In this document: in pieces, positions 32,931 through 40,068 of the stretch
Layout: every line of letters starts with the position of its first letter
Numbering within the stretch: the stretch's first letter is position 1
Origin: an uncultured Muribaculaceae bacterium
Lineage (GTDB): Bacteria; Bacteroidota; Bacteroidia; Bacteroidales; Muribaculaceae
Direction: 5' to 3'
Assembly: GCA_934661195.1 (NCBI GenBank)
Contig: CAKUJD010000011.1
Coordinates: forward strand, 5,178 to 69,177
DNA length: 64,000 bases
The notes under the pieces: generated by a model
Database searches by the model: none
Told to the model about the DNA's origin: nothing
What the model saw: only the letters and a program-made list of their open reading frames with translations
Position numbers and translations under genes: made by a program

Positions 32931-34917
32931 TCGATTTATAGTTGTTTAGTCCCTTGTTCAGGAAGTCGATGAATTTGTCCACGTTTTCGTCATACACCGC
33001 CGGGCCCGACATCAGCTGCCCCTGGGCGTCGAGCACCACATAGTAGGGCTGCGAGTTGGCCCCGAACTTCGACCGCTGCAAGTAGCTCCACAAGTCGCCG
33101 TAGGTGTCGAGCTCCACTTGGCGGCCGTTTTCCTCCACATACACTGGCTGCGGCATGGCCTTTTTGTCGTCCACCATCAGCTTGATGGTCACGAAGTCGC
33201 GCGCAATGGCACTTTTCACCTGGTCTTTGTCGAGCACCGCACCGTCCATCTTGCGGCAGTTCACGCAGCCGTAGCCCGAGAAGTCGATCAGCGCAGGCTT
33301 GCCGGCGCGGGCTGCGGCACGCATGCCCTGGTCGTAGTCGCTGTATTGGGCCTGCTCCTCACCATAGAGGTTGAAGTCCTGGGTGCCGAGCGGCGGCACA
33401 AACGCGCTGGTGGCGCGCAGCGGAGCTCCCCACAGTCCTGGCACCAGATAGGCGGTGAAGGCCAGCGACGCCAGCGCCAGCATGAAGCGTGTCACGCCCA
33501 CGCCGCTCTGGCGCGGCTCGCCGTCGCTCTTGAAGCGGAACACGCCCAGCAGATACAGCCCCAGCAGGCCGAATATGGCTATCCACAGCGCCAGAAACAC
33601 CTCGCGGTCGAGCAGATGCCAGCCGTAGGCAAGGTCGGCCACCGAGAGGAATTTGAGCGACAGTGCCAGCTCGATGAAGCCCAGCACCACTTTGACTGTG
33701 TTGAGCCAGCCGCCCGACTTGGGCAGCCGCTTGAGCACTGATGGAAACATGGCAAAGAAGCTGAACGGAATGGCCAGCGCCAGCGCAAATGCGCCCATGC
33801 CCACGGCCGGGCCCGCCATGCTGCCCATGGTGGCCGCCTCCACCAGCAGAGTGCCTATAATGGGGCCCGTGCACGAGAACGACACTATCACCAGCGTGAA
33901 TGCCATGAAGAATATGCTCAGCAGGCCGGTGGTGCGCTCGGTGGCGCTGTCGAGCTTGTTGCTCCACGACGACGGCAGCGTGATTTCAAACGCGCCGAAA
34001 AACGACACCGCAAACACCACCAGCAGCAGGAAAAACACCACATTGCACACCGCGTTGGTGGCAATGGCGTTGAGCTCGCTCGCGCCATATGCGGCAGTTA
34101 CCGCCAGTCCCAGAGCAAGATAGATCACTATTATCGACACGCCATATATGGCCGCGTTGCGCACGCTCTTGGCGCGCCCGCCGCTCTTCTTCAGGAAAAA
34201 GCTCACCGTCATGGGTATGATGGGCCACACACACGGCGTGAGCAGCGCCAGCAGGCCGCCGCCAAAGCAAGCCGCGAATATATACCACAGCGAGGCCGAA
34301 GCCGCTGCAGTTTCACCGCCGCCATCGCCAGCCGCCGCCTTCACCGGCGCCCACAACTGGTCTTGACTCACACTGTCGGCCGCCGGCGCTGCCGTGGCAT
34401 CCGGCTCAGTGGCACTGGTGGTGTCGGCCGCGGTCTCTGTCTGGCCCGATGCTGCGGCAGCGCCGCTGAAACTGAACGGCTCTTTTGCCGGCGACGAGCA
34501 CTGCGTGTCGTTGCAGCTCATATAGCCCACATTGCCCCTTATCGAGTAGTTGGCGGCAGTCACCGTGAACCGCTGCGTCAGCGTCACGCTGCCAGTCCAC
34601 CAGCTCATGTCCACGCCAAAGTTAGGGTCGTGGTGGCGCTGCGCCTTGCGGTCGGGCTTCAGCCCGCCGTCCAGCTTCACCCCCTTCAGCTCCTTCCAGT
34701 CTACGCTGGTGGGCACGGGCCCGTCGGTCACAGCCTCGGTTGAATACATGTGCCAGCCATCATCTATAGTGGCCGTGAACGAAATCACGCCGTGGAAGTC
34801 GTCGGTCATCCTAATGGCCGACTTCCACTTCACCGGATTCACAATTTGGGCCACTGCACCCACTGCGCACAGCAGGCATGCGGCCGTTATCATAAAGAGT
34901 CGCTTCATCATATTCAT
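32908..34917 (-). CDS. dsbD: Thiol:disulfide interchange protein DsbD
   Basis: 669 residues. Signal peptide (MNMMKRLFMITAACLLCAVG), an N-terminal periplasmic domain with Cys pair region GYMSCNDTQCSSP, an eight-helix membrane domain beginning GGGLLALLTPCVWPIIPMTV and with FSCTGPIIGTLL (the two reactive Cys), and a C-terminal thioredoxin domain with GYGCVNCRKM. Electrons pass from cytoplasmic thioredoxin to periplasmic partners. The N-terminal domain is the Bacteroidota variety. Alternative in-frame ATGs at 34911 and 34908 would trim two or three residues. It heads the dsbD-mazG-topB-nudix-Cys protein operon. Confidence 0.94.
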   Translation of the reverse strand: MNMMKRLFMITAACLLCAVGAVAQIVNPVKWKSAIRMTDDFHGVISFTATIDDGWHMYSTEAVTDGPVPTSVDWKELKGVKLDGGLKPDRKAQRHHDPNFGVDMSWWTGSVTLTQRFTVTAANYSIRGNVGYMSCNDTQCSSPAKEPFSFSGAAAASGQTETAADTTSATEPDATAAPAADSVSQDQLWAPVKAAAGDGGGETAAASASLWYIFAACFGGGLLALLTPCVWPIIPMTVSFFLKKSGGRAKSVRNAAIYGVSIIVIYLALGLAVTAAYGASELNAIATNAVCNVVFFLLLVVFAVSFFGAFEITLPSSWSNKLDSATERTTGLLSIFFMAFTLVIVSFSCTGPIIGTLLVEAATMGSMAGPAVGMGAFALALAIPFSFFAMFPSVLKRLPKSGGWLNTVKVVLGFIELALSLKFLSVADLAYGWHLLDREVFLALWIAIFGLLGLYLLGVFRFKSDGEPRQSGVGVTRFMLALASLAFTAYLVPGLWGAPLRATSAFVPPLGTQDFNLYGEEQAQYSDYDQGMRAAARAGKPALIDFSGYGCVNCRKMDGAVLDKDQVKSAIARDFVTIKLMVDDKKAMPQPVYVEENGRQVELDTYGDLWSYLQRSKFGANSQPYYVVLDAQGQLMSGPAVYDENVDKFIDFLNKGLNNYKSNGSKQQQ

Positions 34918-34932
34918 ATCATATTAGATGTG

Positions 34933-34964
34933 CAAAATTAGTGCAAACCGAGCGCAATGCCAAA
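34933..34964 (-). promoter_or_regulatory. Consensus promoter of the dsbD operon, inside a repeat unit
   Basis: On the minus strand TTTG (34964-34961), 20 bases, TAATTTTG (34940-34933). Both boxes belong to the first family-1 repeat unit; the dsbD start is 15 bases beyond. Confidence 0.7.
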
Positions 34965-35125
34965 AAAATGAGCCCGCTCAATTTTTTCGCATTGCCGAGG
35001 TGCCGCCTGATTTATGAAAAATTAGTGCAAACCGAGCGCAACGCCAAAAAAATGAGCCCTCTCAATTTTTTGCATTGCCGAGGTGCCGCCTGATTTATGA
35101 AAAATTGGTGCAACCTGAGCGCAAT
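34937..35125. repeat. Tandem hairpin repeats, family 1, two full units and a partial third
   Basis: The gap 34918-35215 has no gene. Units begin ATTAGTGCAA at 34937 and 35021 and ATTGGTGCAA at 35104 (periods 84 and 83). Each full unit holds a hairpin: GCAATGCCAAAAAAATGAGC against the CTCAATTTTTTCGCATTGC side, then CGAGGTGCCGCCTGATTTAT. Copies are nearly identical, so the duplication is recent. Confidence 0.85.
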
Positions 35126-35164
35126 CTGAGCGCAATGTTAAAAAACAAAACCTCTACTTTTTCT

Positions 35165-35195
35165 TTTGCAATTAACGAAATTTGAACTATTTTTG
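35165..35195 (+). promoter_or_regulatory. Consensus promoter of the Rhs-CT/lipoprotein operon
   Basis: TTTG (35165-35168), 19 bases, TATTTTTG (35188-35195). Transcription would start near 35202, only about 14 bases before the ATG. Confidence 0.75.
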
Positions 35196-35215
35196 CAAAA
35201 CAACAATATAACCCG

Positions 35216-36010
35216 ATGAAAACAATATCCATAAGCCTGACAGCGCTATTCTCCCTTGCGCTGTGCGCGGCGGCCCATTCACCGCGGCAACTTCGCTACA
35301 GCTACTGCTTGAATAATCCGCTTCGCTACCGTGATGAGGATGGTGAGTTCTTCTTAGGACTGGTGGTAGGCTTCTTCCGCGGCATATTCACATGGCAAAA
35401 CCCCTTTAAAACGGCATGGCGCACAGCCGTCAACGAGACAAAGATACAACTTGGCCTGCTAAAAAGCGACTGGAGCCACGGCTTTTTCAAGGGCTTAAAG
35501 CAACTTGTATCGCGCTTTACGTGGGAATCGTTGCAAACGATGGTTGGTATGACTTATTCGATGGTAAAAAACTGGATGGTTGACACGGAAGTCAGATACT
35601 TTGGTGGGGCGACATTTGTGATAAATTTCACAGGGAAAGGACCCAACTATTTCAAAGGTGTGACAATTGGAAGCTTTATAAATATTGATGATGGGCATAG
35701 TGAATCAACAGCCCCAGTGCTTTCCAGTGGAAAATTTGAACCTAAAAATAGTGAAGGATATGTGCATGAATATGGGCATTACATCCAAAGTCAGGGGCAT
35801 GGACCACTATACTTGAATTTATTCGGAATTCCCAGTTTGATTGATTGTGCAGTAAATAAGCTAAATCACAGAAGCACTTGGACTGAAAAAGATGCCACAA
35901 CCCGAGGTATGGCATATTTTGAGAAGGAGGATATGCTCTATTATCCGTATTATTCGATGATGTTGGCTCGGCACTTAAGGTTAACAAAATTTATTGATAG
36001 GAGAAGATGA
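35216..36010 (+). CDS. Exported Rhs C-terminal toxin-like protein with zincin motif; Rhs shell missing
   Basis: 264 residues. Residues 1-20 are a signal peptide. Residues 27-44 (LRYSYCLNNPLRYRDEDG) are the conserved end of the Rhs-repeat core, normally found after more than 1,000 residues of Rhs shell; everything between is absent. The remaining 220 residues are a variable C-terminal domain with a hydrophobic first part and HEYGH at 184-188 (the HExxH zinc motif), then IQSQGHGPLYLNLFGIPSL and TWTEKDA, whose Glu224 could be the third ligand. This is the pattern of Rhs polymorphic-toxin tips in Bacteroidota. It has its own consensus promoter and an ATGA overlap with the next gene. Lower GC than its surroundings. 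Toxin activity is inferred. Confidence 0.75.
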   Translation: MKTISISLTALFSLALCAAAHSPRQLRYSYCLNNPLRYRDEDGEFFLGLVVGFFRGIFTWQNPFKTAWRTAVNETKIQLGLLKSDWSHGFFKGLKQLVSRFTWESLQTMVGMTYSMVKNWMVDTEVRYFGGATFVINFTGKGPNYFKGVTIGSFINIDDGHSESTAPVLSSGKFEPKNSEGYVHEYGHYIQSQGHGPLYLNLFGIPSLIDCAVNKLNHRSTWTEKDATTRGMAYFEKEDMLYYPYYSMMLARHLRLTKFIDRRR

Positions 36011-36483
36011 GAAGAATCGTATTTGTTGCGGCGATGCTGGTTGTGTTTTCACTGCTGCAGTCGTGTGAGGAGTGGTGGATTGTGGGTCTGCACAACTGCA
36101 GCGGTGATAATGTGTACTGCATTGTAACGGAATATCCCGACACTGTTATCGGTCAAAAGTATGCAAGGCTTATTGAAGCGGGTCAAAGCACAGAAATCTA
36201 CTACGACGCTGACGAGCGTGAGCGGCACAATGTGAAAAATCTGTGCTATGTATACACGTTTGTGAGTGTCGACAGTGTGGTGAAAAAAGGTTGGCATATG
36301 GTGGCCTTGGATCGTGATTTCATTTGCCGCTATGAGGTGTATGGCCGTGCTTTTGATAGGCTTGGCAACAATGCATTGACCTTCCCTCCCACGCAAAAGA
36401 TGCTTGATGCCGGTGTGCGCGTGCAGTATCCCAAAGACTACGTTCGGCGCCCAGCGGCTGCTGCCAATGCCGGCTTGAAATAA
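36007..36483 (+). CDS. Small lipoprotein A, coupled to the Rhs-CT gene (candidate immunity protein)
   Basis: 158 residues. Signal peptide ending SLLQSC (lipobox, Cys about residue 20), then EEWWIVGLHNCSGDN. The C-terminal third (DFICRYEVYGRAFDRLGN, FPPTQKMLDAGVRVQYP) is nearly the same as in the next gene. The ATG overlaps the toxin-like stop by ATGA, the usual coupling of toxin and immunity genes. A periplasm-facing lipoprotein would fit protection against an incoming exported zincin. I know no named family. Confidence 0.7.
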   Translation: MRRIVFVAAMLVVFSLLQSCEEWWIVGLHNCSGDNVYCIVTEYPDTVIGQKYARLIEAGQSTEIYYDADERERHNVKNLCYVYTFVSVDSVVKKGWHMVALDRDFICRYEVYGRAFDRLGNNALTFPPTQKMLDAGVRVQYPKDYVRRPAAAANAGLK

Positions 36484-36513
36484 CAGAAAGTATTAAACAA
36501 AAAATAAGAGAAA

Positions 36514-36969
36514 ATGCAGAGGGGAAAATTTGGTTTTGTGATGTCGCTGTTCGTCATCGTCTTGCTGATGACGTCTTGTGAATGTTGGTGGTTTGCCTTT
36601 ATTTACAATAACAGCACTATTGATGTGTATTGTGTCGCCAGAAACTATGCCGACACAACGCTTTCTAAAGAAGACGCTTTCCTGATAGAGGCGGGAAAGA
36701 GTTCAGGGGTGATGTATGGTGCAACCATCTTTGAGCCGAGTTATGAAAAAAAGAGATGTTATCTGTATACGTTTGTGAGTGCCGACAGCGTAGCCAAGAA
36801 AGGTTGGGAAAAGGTATCGGAGGAGCAAGACTTCATTTGTCGTTATGAGGTGTATGGCCGTGTGTTTGATAAACTTGGCAACACAGACTTGTCATACCCT
36901 CCAACGCAAAAGATGCTTGATGCCGGTGTGCGCGTGCTGTATCCAGAAGATTACGGCCGGCACAGATAG
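36514..36969 (+). CDS. Small lipoprotein B, paralogue of lipoprotein A
   Basis: 151 residues. Signal peptide ending LLMTSC (lipobox), then ECWWFAFIYNNSTIDVYCVA. Shares with its neighbour the two Trp after the lipidated Cys, YTFVS(V/A)DSV(V/A)KKGW, DFICRYEVYGR and PPTQKMLDAGVRV. It starts 30 bp after the first copy. The N-terminal halves have diverged much more than the C-terminal ends, which suggests different binding specificities on one scaffold. Function unknown. Confidence 0.7.
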   Translation: MQRGKFGFVMSLFVIVLLMTSCECWWFAFIYNNSTIDVYCVARNYADTTLSKEDAFLIEAGKSSGVMYGATIFEPSYEKKRCYLYTFVSADSVAKKGWEKVSEEQDFICRYEVYGRVFDKLGNTDLSYPPTQKMLDAGVRVLYPEDYGRHR

Positions 36970-37154
36970 CCCTGTTGTGAATGGCTTTTAGAACTTAGAA
37001 AAGAATAAGAGAATAATGCTAACCGAGATGCGCCAGCGGTTTGCCAATGGCAATGACGTGTTGGAGCTCCTTTGTCTGGGCGTGGCGCCTCGGAGCAAAC
37101 TTAATTATAGTTGGATGACTATGAGCCTATGTAGCGGCAAGTGCCGTGGTGGAC

Positions 37155-37198
37155 CGAGAAAAAAGAAAGGTTTCGCATTCGTATGAATGCGAAACCTT
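37155..37198 (-). terminator. Terminator of tRNA-Cys
   Basis: AAGGTTTCGCATTC (37167-37180) pairs perfectly with GAATGCGAAACCTT (37185-37198); on the minus strand a T-rich TTTCTTTTTTCTC follows. The rest of 36970-37203 holds no convincing gene. Confidence 0.8.
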
Positions 37199-37203
37199 GT
37201 TGG

Positions 37204-37278
37204 TGGAGGTCACTAGCGGATTCGAACCGCTGTGCCCGGTTTTGCAGACCGGTGACTAAACCACTCATCCAAGCGACC
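37204..37278 (-). tRNA. tRNA-Cys (GCA)
   Basis: Minus-strand cloverleaf: acceptor GGTCGCT/AGTGACC (one G-T), anticodon stem CCGGT/ACCGG with loop CTGCAAA (anticodon GCA), T arm AGCGG-TTCGAAT-CCGCT, discriminator T, and CCA encoded at 37206-37204. Confidence 0.95.
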
Positions 37279-37379
37279 ATCAGTTGCGTTTTGCGTTGGC
37301 AAAGTTAACGCTTGTTTTTGACCTGTGCAACTTTTGCCGCATGTTTTTGCCATATTTTTTGTTTCGCTCGGAAAATTAA

Positions 37380-37545
37380 AAACGACAACAGAGACAATAT
37401 GCTACAACATGCATGCCGAAAATGGTTATTGACAGCAAGTCGGGAGGAAATAAAACGACAATAGAGACAATTTAGGACAAATCAGAGTCGACTTTTATCA
37501 ATAAAAGTCTCCCCGGACGTTGTCTCCCATTGTCTCTATTGTCGT
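37380..37545. repeat. Foldback repeat, GACAATAG family
   Basis: The gap 37279-37665 has no gene. ACGACAATAGAGACAAT (37455-37471) is inverted at 37529-37545, and GACTTTTAT/ATAAAAGTC forms the tip at 37490-37509. A single related copy, ACGACAACAGAGACAAT, begins near 37382. Same words as the 44-bp palindrome at 12910-12953. Confidence 0.7.
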
Positions 37546-37576
37546 CTAAAACCCATGCGGTGGTTGTGTGGATGTG

Positions 37577-37615
37577 AAAAAGCCGGGGTCGGCACTCGTG
37601 CCGCTCCGGCTTTTT
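37577..37615 (-). terminator. Terminator of nagA
   Basis: AAAAAGCCGG (37577-37586) pairs with CCGGCTTTTT (37606-37615), with inner CGGCAC/GTGCCG; symmetrical, so active in both directions. Confidence 0.8.
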
Positions 37616-37665
37616 GCAGATATAATTGTTATTAATTAATGGGGACGTAGTGAATGTGTGTGCGG

Positions 37666-38832
37666 TCACATCTTGTCGGTGCCCTCCACCAGCTGGCCCA
37701 TGGCATACACGCTGCGCAGGTTCAGCTCGTCGTCGAGCAGCAGCAGGTCGGCGTCTTTGCCGCGCTGCAGCGAGCCCTTGCGGTCGTAGATGCCCATGAT
37801 GCGGGCCGGAGTCTCCGAAGCCATGCGGCAGGCGTCGTTCAGCGGAATGCCGGCAATATTCACGGCGGTGCGGATCAGGCGGTCCATGGTGGCGATGCTG
37901 CCGGCCAGTGCCGAGCGGTCGCTAAGCTTGCACACGCCGTCTTCAATAATCACACGCGGGTCGAAGGCCTCCTTGCTGTCGCTGGCGGTCACGGCCAGGG
38001 CGTCGGTGATGAGTGCGGTGCGCTCCACGCCCTTGGTGCGGTAGATGAGTTGCAGGATAGGGGCGGGCACGTGGATGCCGTCGGTTATCATCTCCACCGT
38101 CATGCGCTCCATCAGATACACGCTCTCCACCGTGCCGGCGTGCTTAAACTCGCGCACGTTGTGGAAGCCTGGCATGGCGTTGTAGAAGTGTGTGGCGTGG
38201 CTGTAGCCGGCCTCGTAGGCGGCCTTCACGTCGTCGTAGGTGGCTGCCGTGTGGCCAATGGCTGCCAGCACTCCCTTGCTCACTATGTAGCGGCCCATCT
38301 CAATGGCGCCGGGCAGCTCGGGGGCCACGTCCCAGCGGCGCAGGCAGCTGTAGTCTTCCACTATGTGCTTGTATTCCTTGGGGTCGGGGTTGCGGATGAT
38401 TTCGGGCATCTGCGCGCCGGCCTTCTTGGGATTGAAGTATGGGCCTTCGAGGTGCAGGCCCATTATGGGGCTGCCCGGCTCCTTCATCAGCTCGTCGCAA
38501 GTGGCGCAGGCGTCCTCAATCATCTTCAGCGTCGACGACGACAGGGTGGGGAAGATGGCTGTGGTGCCGTGCTTCATGTGGGCCTGGGCGGCCACCTTGA
38601 AGGCCTCGGCCGTGCCCTCCATAAAGTCGCGTCCGCCGCCGCCGTGGCAGTGCAGCTCAATGCCGCCGGGCACCACGTGCATGCCGCGGGCGTCAACGGT
38701 TTTCTCGGCCTTGGGCTCGATGTTGCTGCCTTTGCGTATCTCCACTATGCGGCCGCCGTCCATCAGCACGCTGCCTCCGCATATCCATCCTTCAGGTGTA
38801 AGGATGTGACCATTGTAAATTTGAGTCAACAT
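37666..38832 (-). CDS. nagA: N-acetylglucosamine-6-phosphate deacetylase
   Basis: 388 residues, full length. Amidohydrolase fold: metal-site region PGGIELHCHGGGG, HLEGPYFNPKKAGAQ, IGHTAATYDDV, ATHFYNAMPGFH and TDAL (catalytic Asp). It converts GlcNAc-6-P to glucosamine-6-P plus acetate, feeding glmM or glycolysis. No nagB is adjacent. A 23-bp inverted repeat upstream of its -7 box may be the binding site of an amino-sugar regulator. Confidence 0.95.
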   Translation of the reverse strand: MLTQIYNGHILTPEGWICGGSVLMDGGRIVEIRKGSNIEPKAEKTVDARGMHVVPGGIELHCHGGGGRDFMEGTAEAFKVAAQAHMKHGTTAIFPTLSSSTLKMIEDACATCDELMKEPGSPIMGLHLEGPYFNPKKAGAQMPEIIRNPDPKEYKHIVEDYSCLRRWDVAPELPGAIEMGRYIVSKGVLAAIGHTAATYDDVKAAYEAGYSHATHFYNAMPGFHNVREFKHAGTVESVYLMERMTVEMITDGIHVPAPILQLIYRTKGVERTALITDALAVTASDSKEAFDPRVIIEDGVCKLSDRSALAGSIATMDRLIRTAVNIAGIPLNDACRMASETPARIMGIYDRKGSLQRGKDADLLLLDDELNLRSVYAMGQLVEGTDKM

Positions 38833-38886
38833 AGGGTGTTATCGTTGTTTTGTGATTAGTTTTCTTATAGTTGTTTTCTGCACAGG

Positions 38887-38928
38887 CAAAGGTAGTGGGT
38901 TTTGTGTTACATTGTCATGCAATGTAAC
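38887..38928 (-). promoter_or_regulatory. nagA promoter -7 box and upstream palindrome
   Basis: Minus-strand TACCTTTG (38894-38887) is the -7 box. GTTACATTG-tcatg-CAATGTAAC (38906-38928) has 9-bp perfect arms and covers the -33 region, a position suited to a repressor or activator. Confidence 0.5.
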
Positions 38929-38997
38929 GTGTTTTTTGAATTATTGACACTTTTTCAGTTATGCGGCGCTTGCCTCCACCAGAGCTGATGAAACAAT

Positions 38998-39039
38998 CGG
39001 CGCGGCAATGCCTTTATTGCTAAAAGCATTGCCGCGCCG
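38998..39039. repeat. GC-rich hairpin between nagA and the OmpH-like gene
   Basis: CGGCGCGGCAATGC (38998-39011) pairs perfectly with GCATTGCCGCGCCG (39026-39039). It lies after the OmpH-like gene and may end its transcript, but no clear T run follows. Confidence 0.55.
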
Positions 39040-39083
39040 GCTGCGTGCGCCCTTGGGGGCGGCGCGCATAGTTCCTTGGAGGG

Positions 39084-39668
39084 TTATTTCTTGCTTACTT
39101 TGTTGTAGCGCTTGTTTAGGCCCTCAACCACCTCGTTGGTCACGTCAAACTTGGGGTCGGCATAGAGTGTGGCCGACTTCAGCAGCACCATGTCGAAGCC
39201 CTTCTCCTTGGCATACACCTTAAGGTAGTTGCTGATGGAGTCTTGCAGCTGGCGGCTGTTTTGGGCATATTCGCTCTGAATGCTCTGCTGCATTTTGCCC
39301 AGATAGGTCTGGGCGTCGCTCTGCATCTTCTGCAGCTTGGCCTGGTCGCTGTTGAAGCTCTCCTGGGTGAGGTATTGGTTGTTCTTGTATTTCTGCTGCA
39401 TTGTGCTGCCAAACTTGTTGATTTCGGTGCTGCGCTGCTGCTGGGCGGCGTCGAGCTGGTTCTGGCGGCGGAGCATGCTCTCGTTGAGGTCCTTGGCCAG
39501 GTTATATTTTTCCATAATGGTGTCGCCGTCAACGTAGCGGATGGTCATAGCCTGCTCGGTGGCTCCCTGAGGCAGGCTCTGCTTGGCAGGTTCTTGCTTC
39601 TTCTCGTTGCACGAGCCGAGCGTCAGCGCGGCTGCAAGGGCAAAAACTGTGAGATGTTTGTAGTTCAT
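39084..39668 (-). CDS. OmpH-like lipoprotein
   Basis: 194 residues from ATG 39668 (MNYKHLTVFALAAALTLGSC); the lipobox TLGSC gives a lipidated Cys at residue 20. Then IRYVDGDTIMEKYNLAKD, the OmpH opening, a long coiled coil (LRRQNQLDAAQQQRSTEI to QSIQSEYAQNSRQLQDSI) and the closing strand FDMVLLKSATLYADPKFDVT with NEVVEGLNKRYN. A membrane-tethered Skp-like chaperone, distinct from the soluble copy at 28.3-28.9 kb. The small membrane protein gene is 43 bp upstream. Confidence 0.88.
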   Translation of the reverse strand: MNYKHLTVFALAAALTLGSCNEKKQEPAKQSLPQGATEQAMTIRYVDGDTIMEKYNLAKDLNESMLRRQNQLDAAQQQRSTEINKFGSTMQQKYKNNQYLTQESFNSDQAKLQKMQSDAQTYLGKMQQSIQSEYAQNSRQLQDSISNYLKVYAKEKGFDMVLLKSATLYADPKFDVTNEVVEGLNKRYNKVSKK

Positions 39669-39711
39669 ATCTGTGTATGTAAAGTGTATTGTGTTATTAA
39701 TCAATCGTTAG

Positions 39712-39906
39712 TCAGCTGTCGTAGAACTCGCTGTCGCGCGGGCAACTGATGCCGCGGCTGCGCATGCTGGGGTTGCCGTGGATGTGCGTGTTGGGAAACC
39801 GGCCGCCCTTCACAAAGAATATCTTCACGCCGAGCAGCACCACGGCCACGCCCACCAGCACCACGGCAAGGCCTGCCACGAGCAGTATGTTGAGCGATAT
39901 AGTCAT
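39712..39906 (-). CDS. Small conserved membrane protein
   Basis: 64 residues: one long hydrophobic helix (about 5-32), then FFVKGGRFPNTHIHGNPSMR and RGISCPRDSEFYDS. The tail (FPNTH...GN...RGI-C) is a pattern I recognise from small Bacteroidales membrane proteins of unknown role. Same strand as the OmpH-like lipoprotein and probably co-transcribed. Too small for a functional guess. Confidence 0.7.
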   Translation of the reverse strand: MTISLNILLVAGLAVVLVGVAVVLLGVKIFFVKGGRFPNTHIHGNPSMRSRGISCPRDSEFYDS

Positions 39907-40068
39907 TAGCTTTTCACAAATTTCTATGCAAATATATGAAACCTTTGCGAGTTTTCCGCCTATTTCAAATTATTTTCGTAACTTAGCGAGTGAAATGTTA
40001 ATTATTTAACATTAGTTTAATCCAAACAACGCTAACTAACGTTTAACGTTCTAAATATATTAGAAATT

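Noticed and set aside
34937-35125. CRISPR array
   Set aside because: The repeated units are contiguous 83-84 bp tandem copies without unique spacers, and there are no cas genes.
37016-37186. 56-codon open frame (MLTEMRQRFANG...) after the second lipoprotein
   Set aside because: It runs into the perfect tRNA-Cys terminator hairpin, has no family resemblance or promoter, and its composition is that of random sequence.
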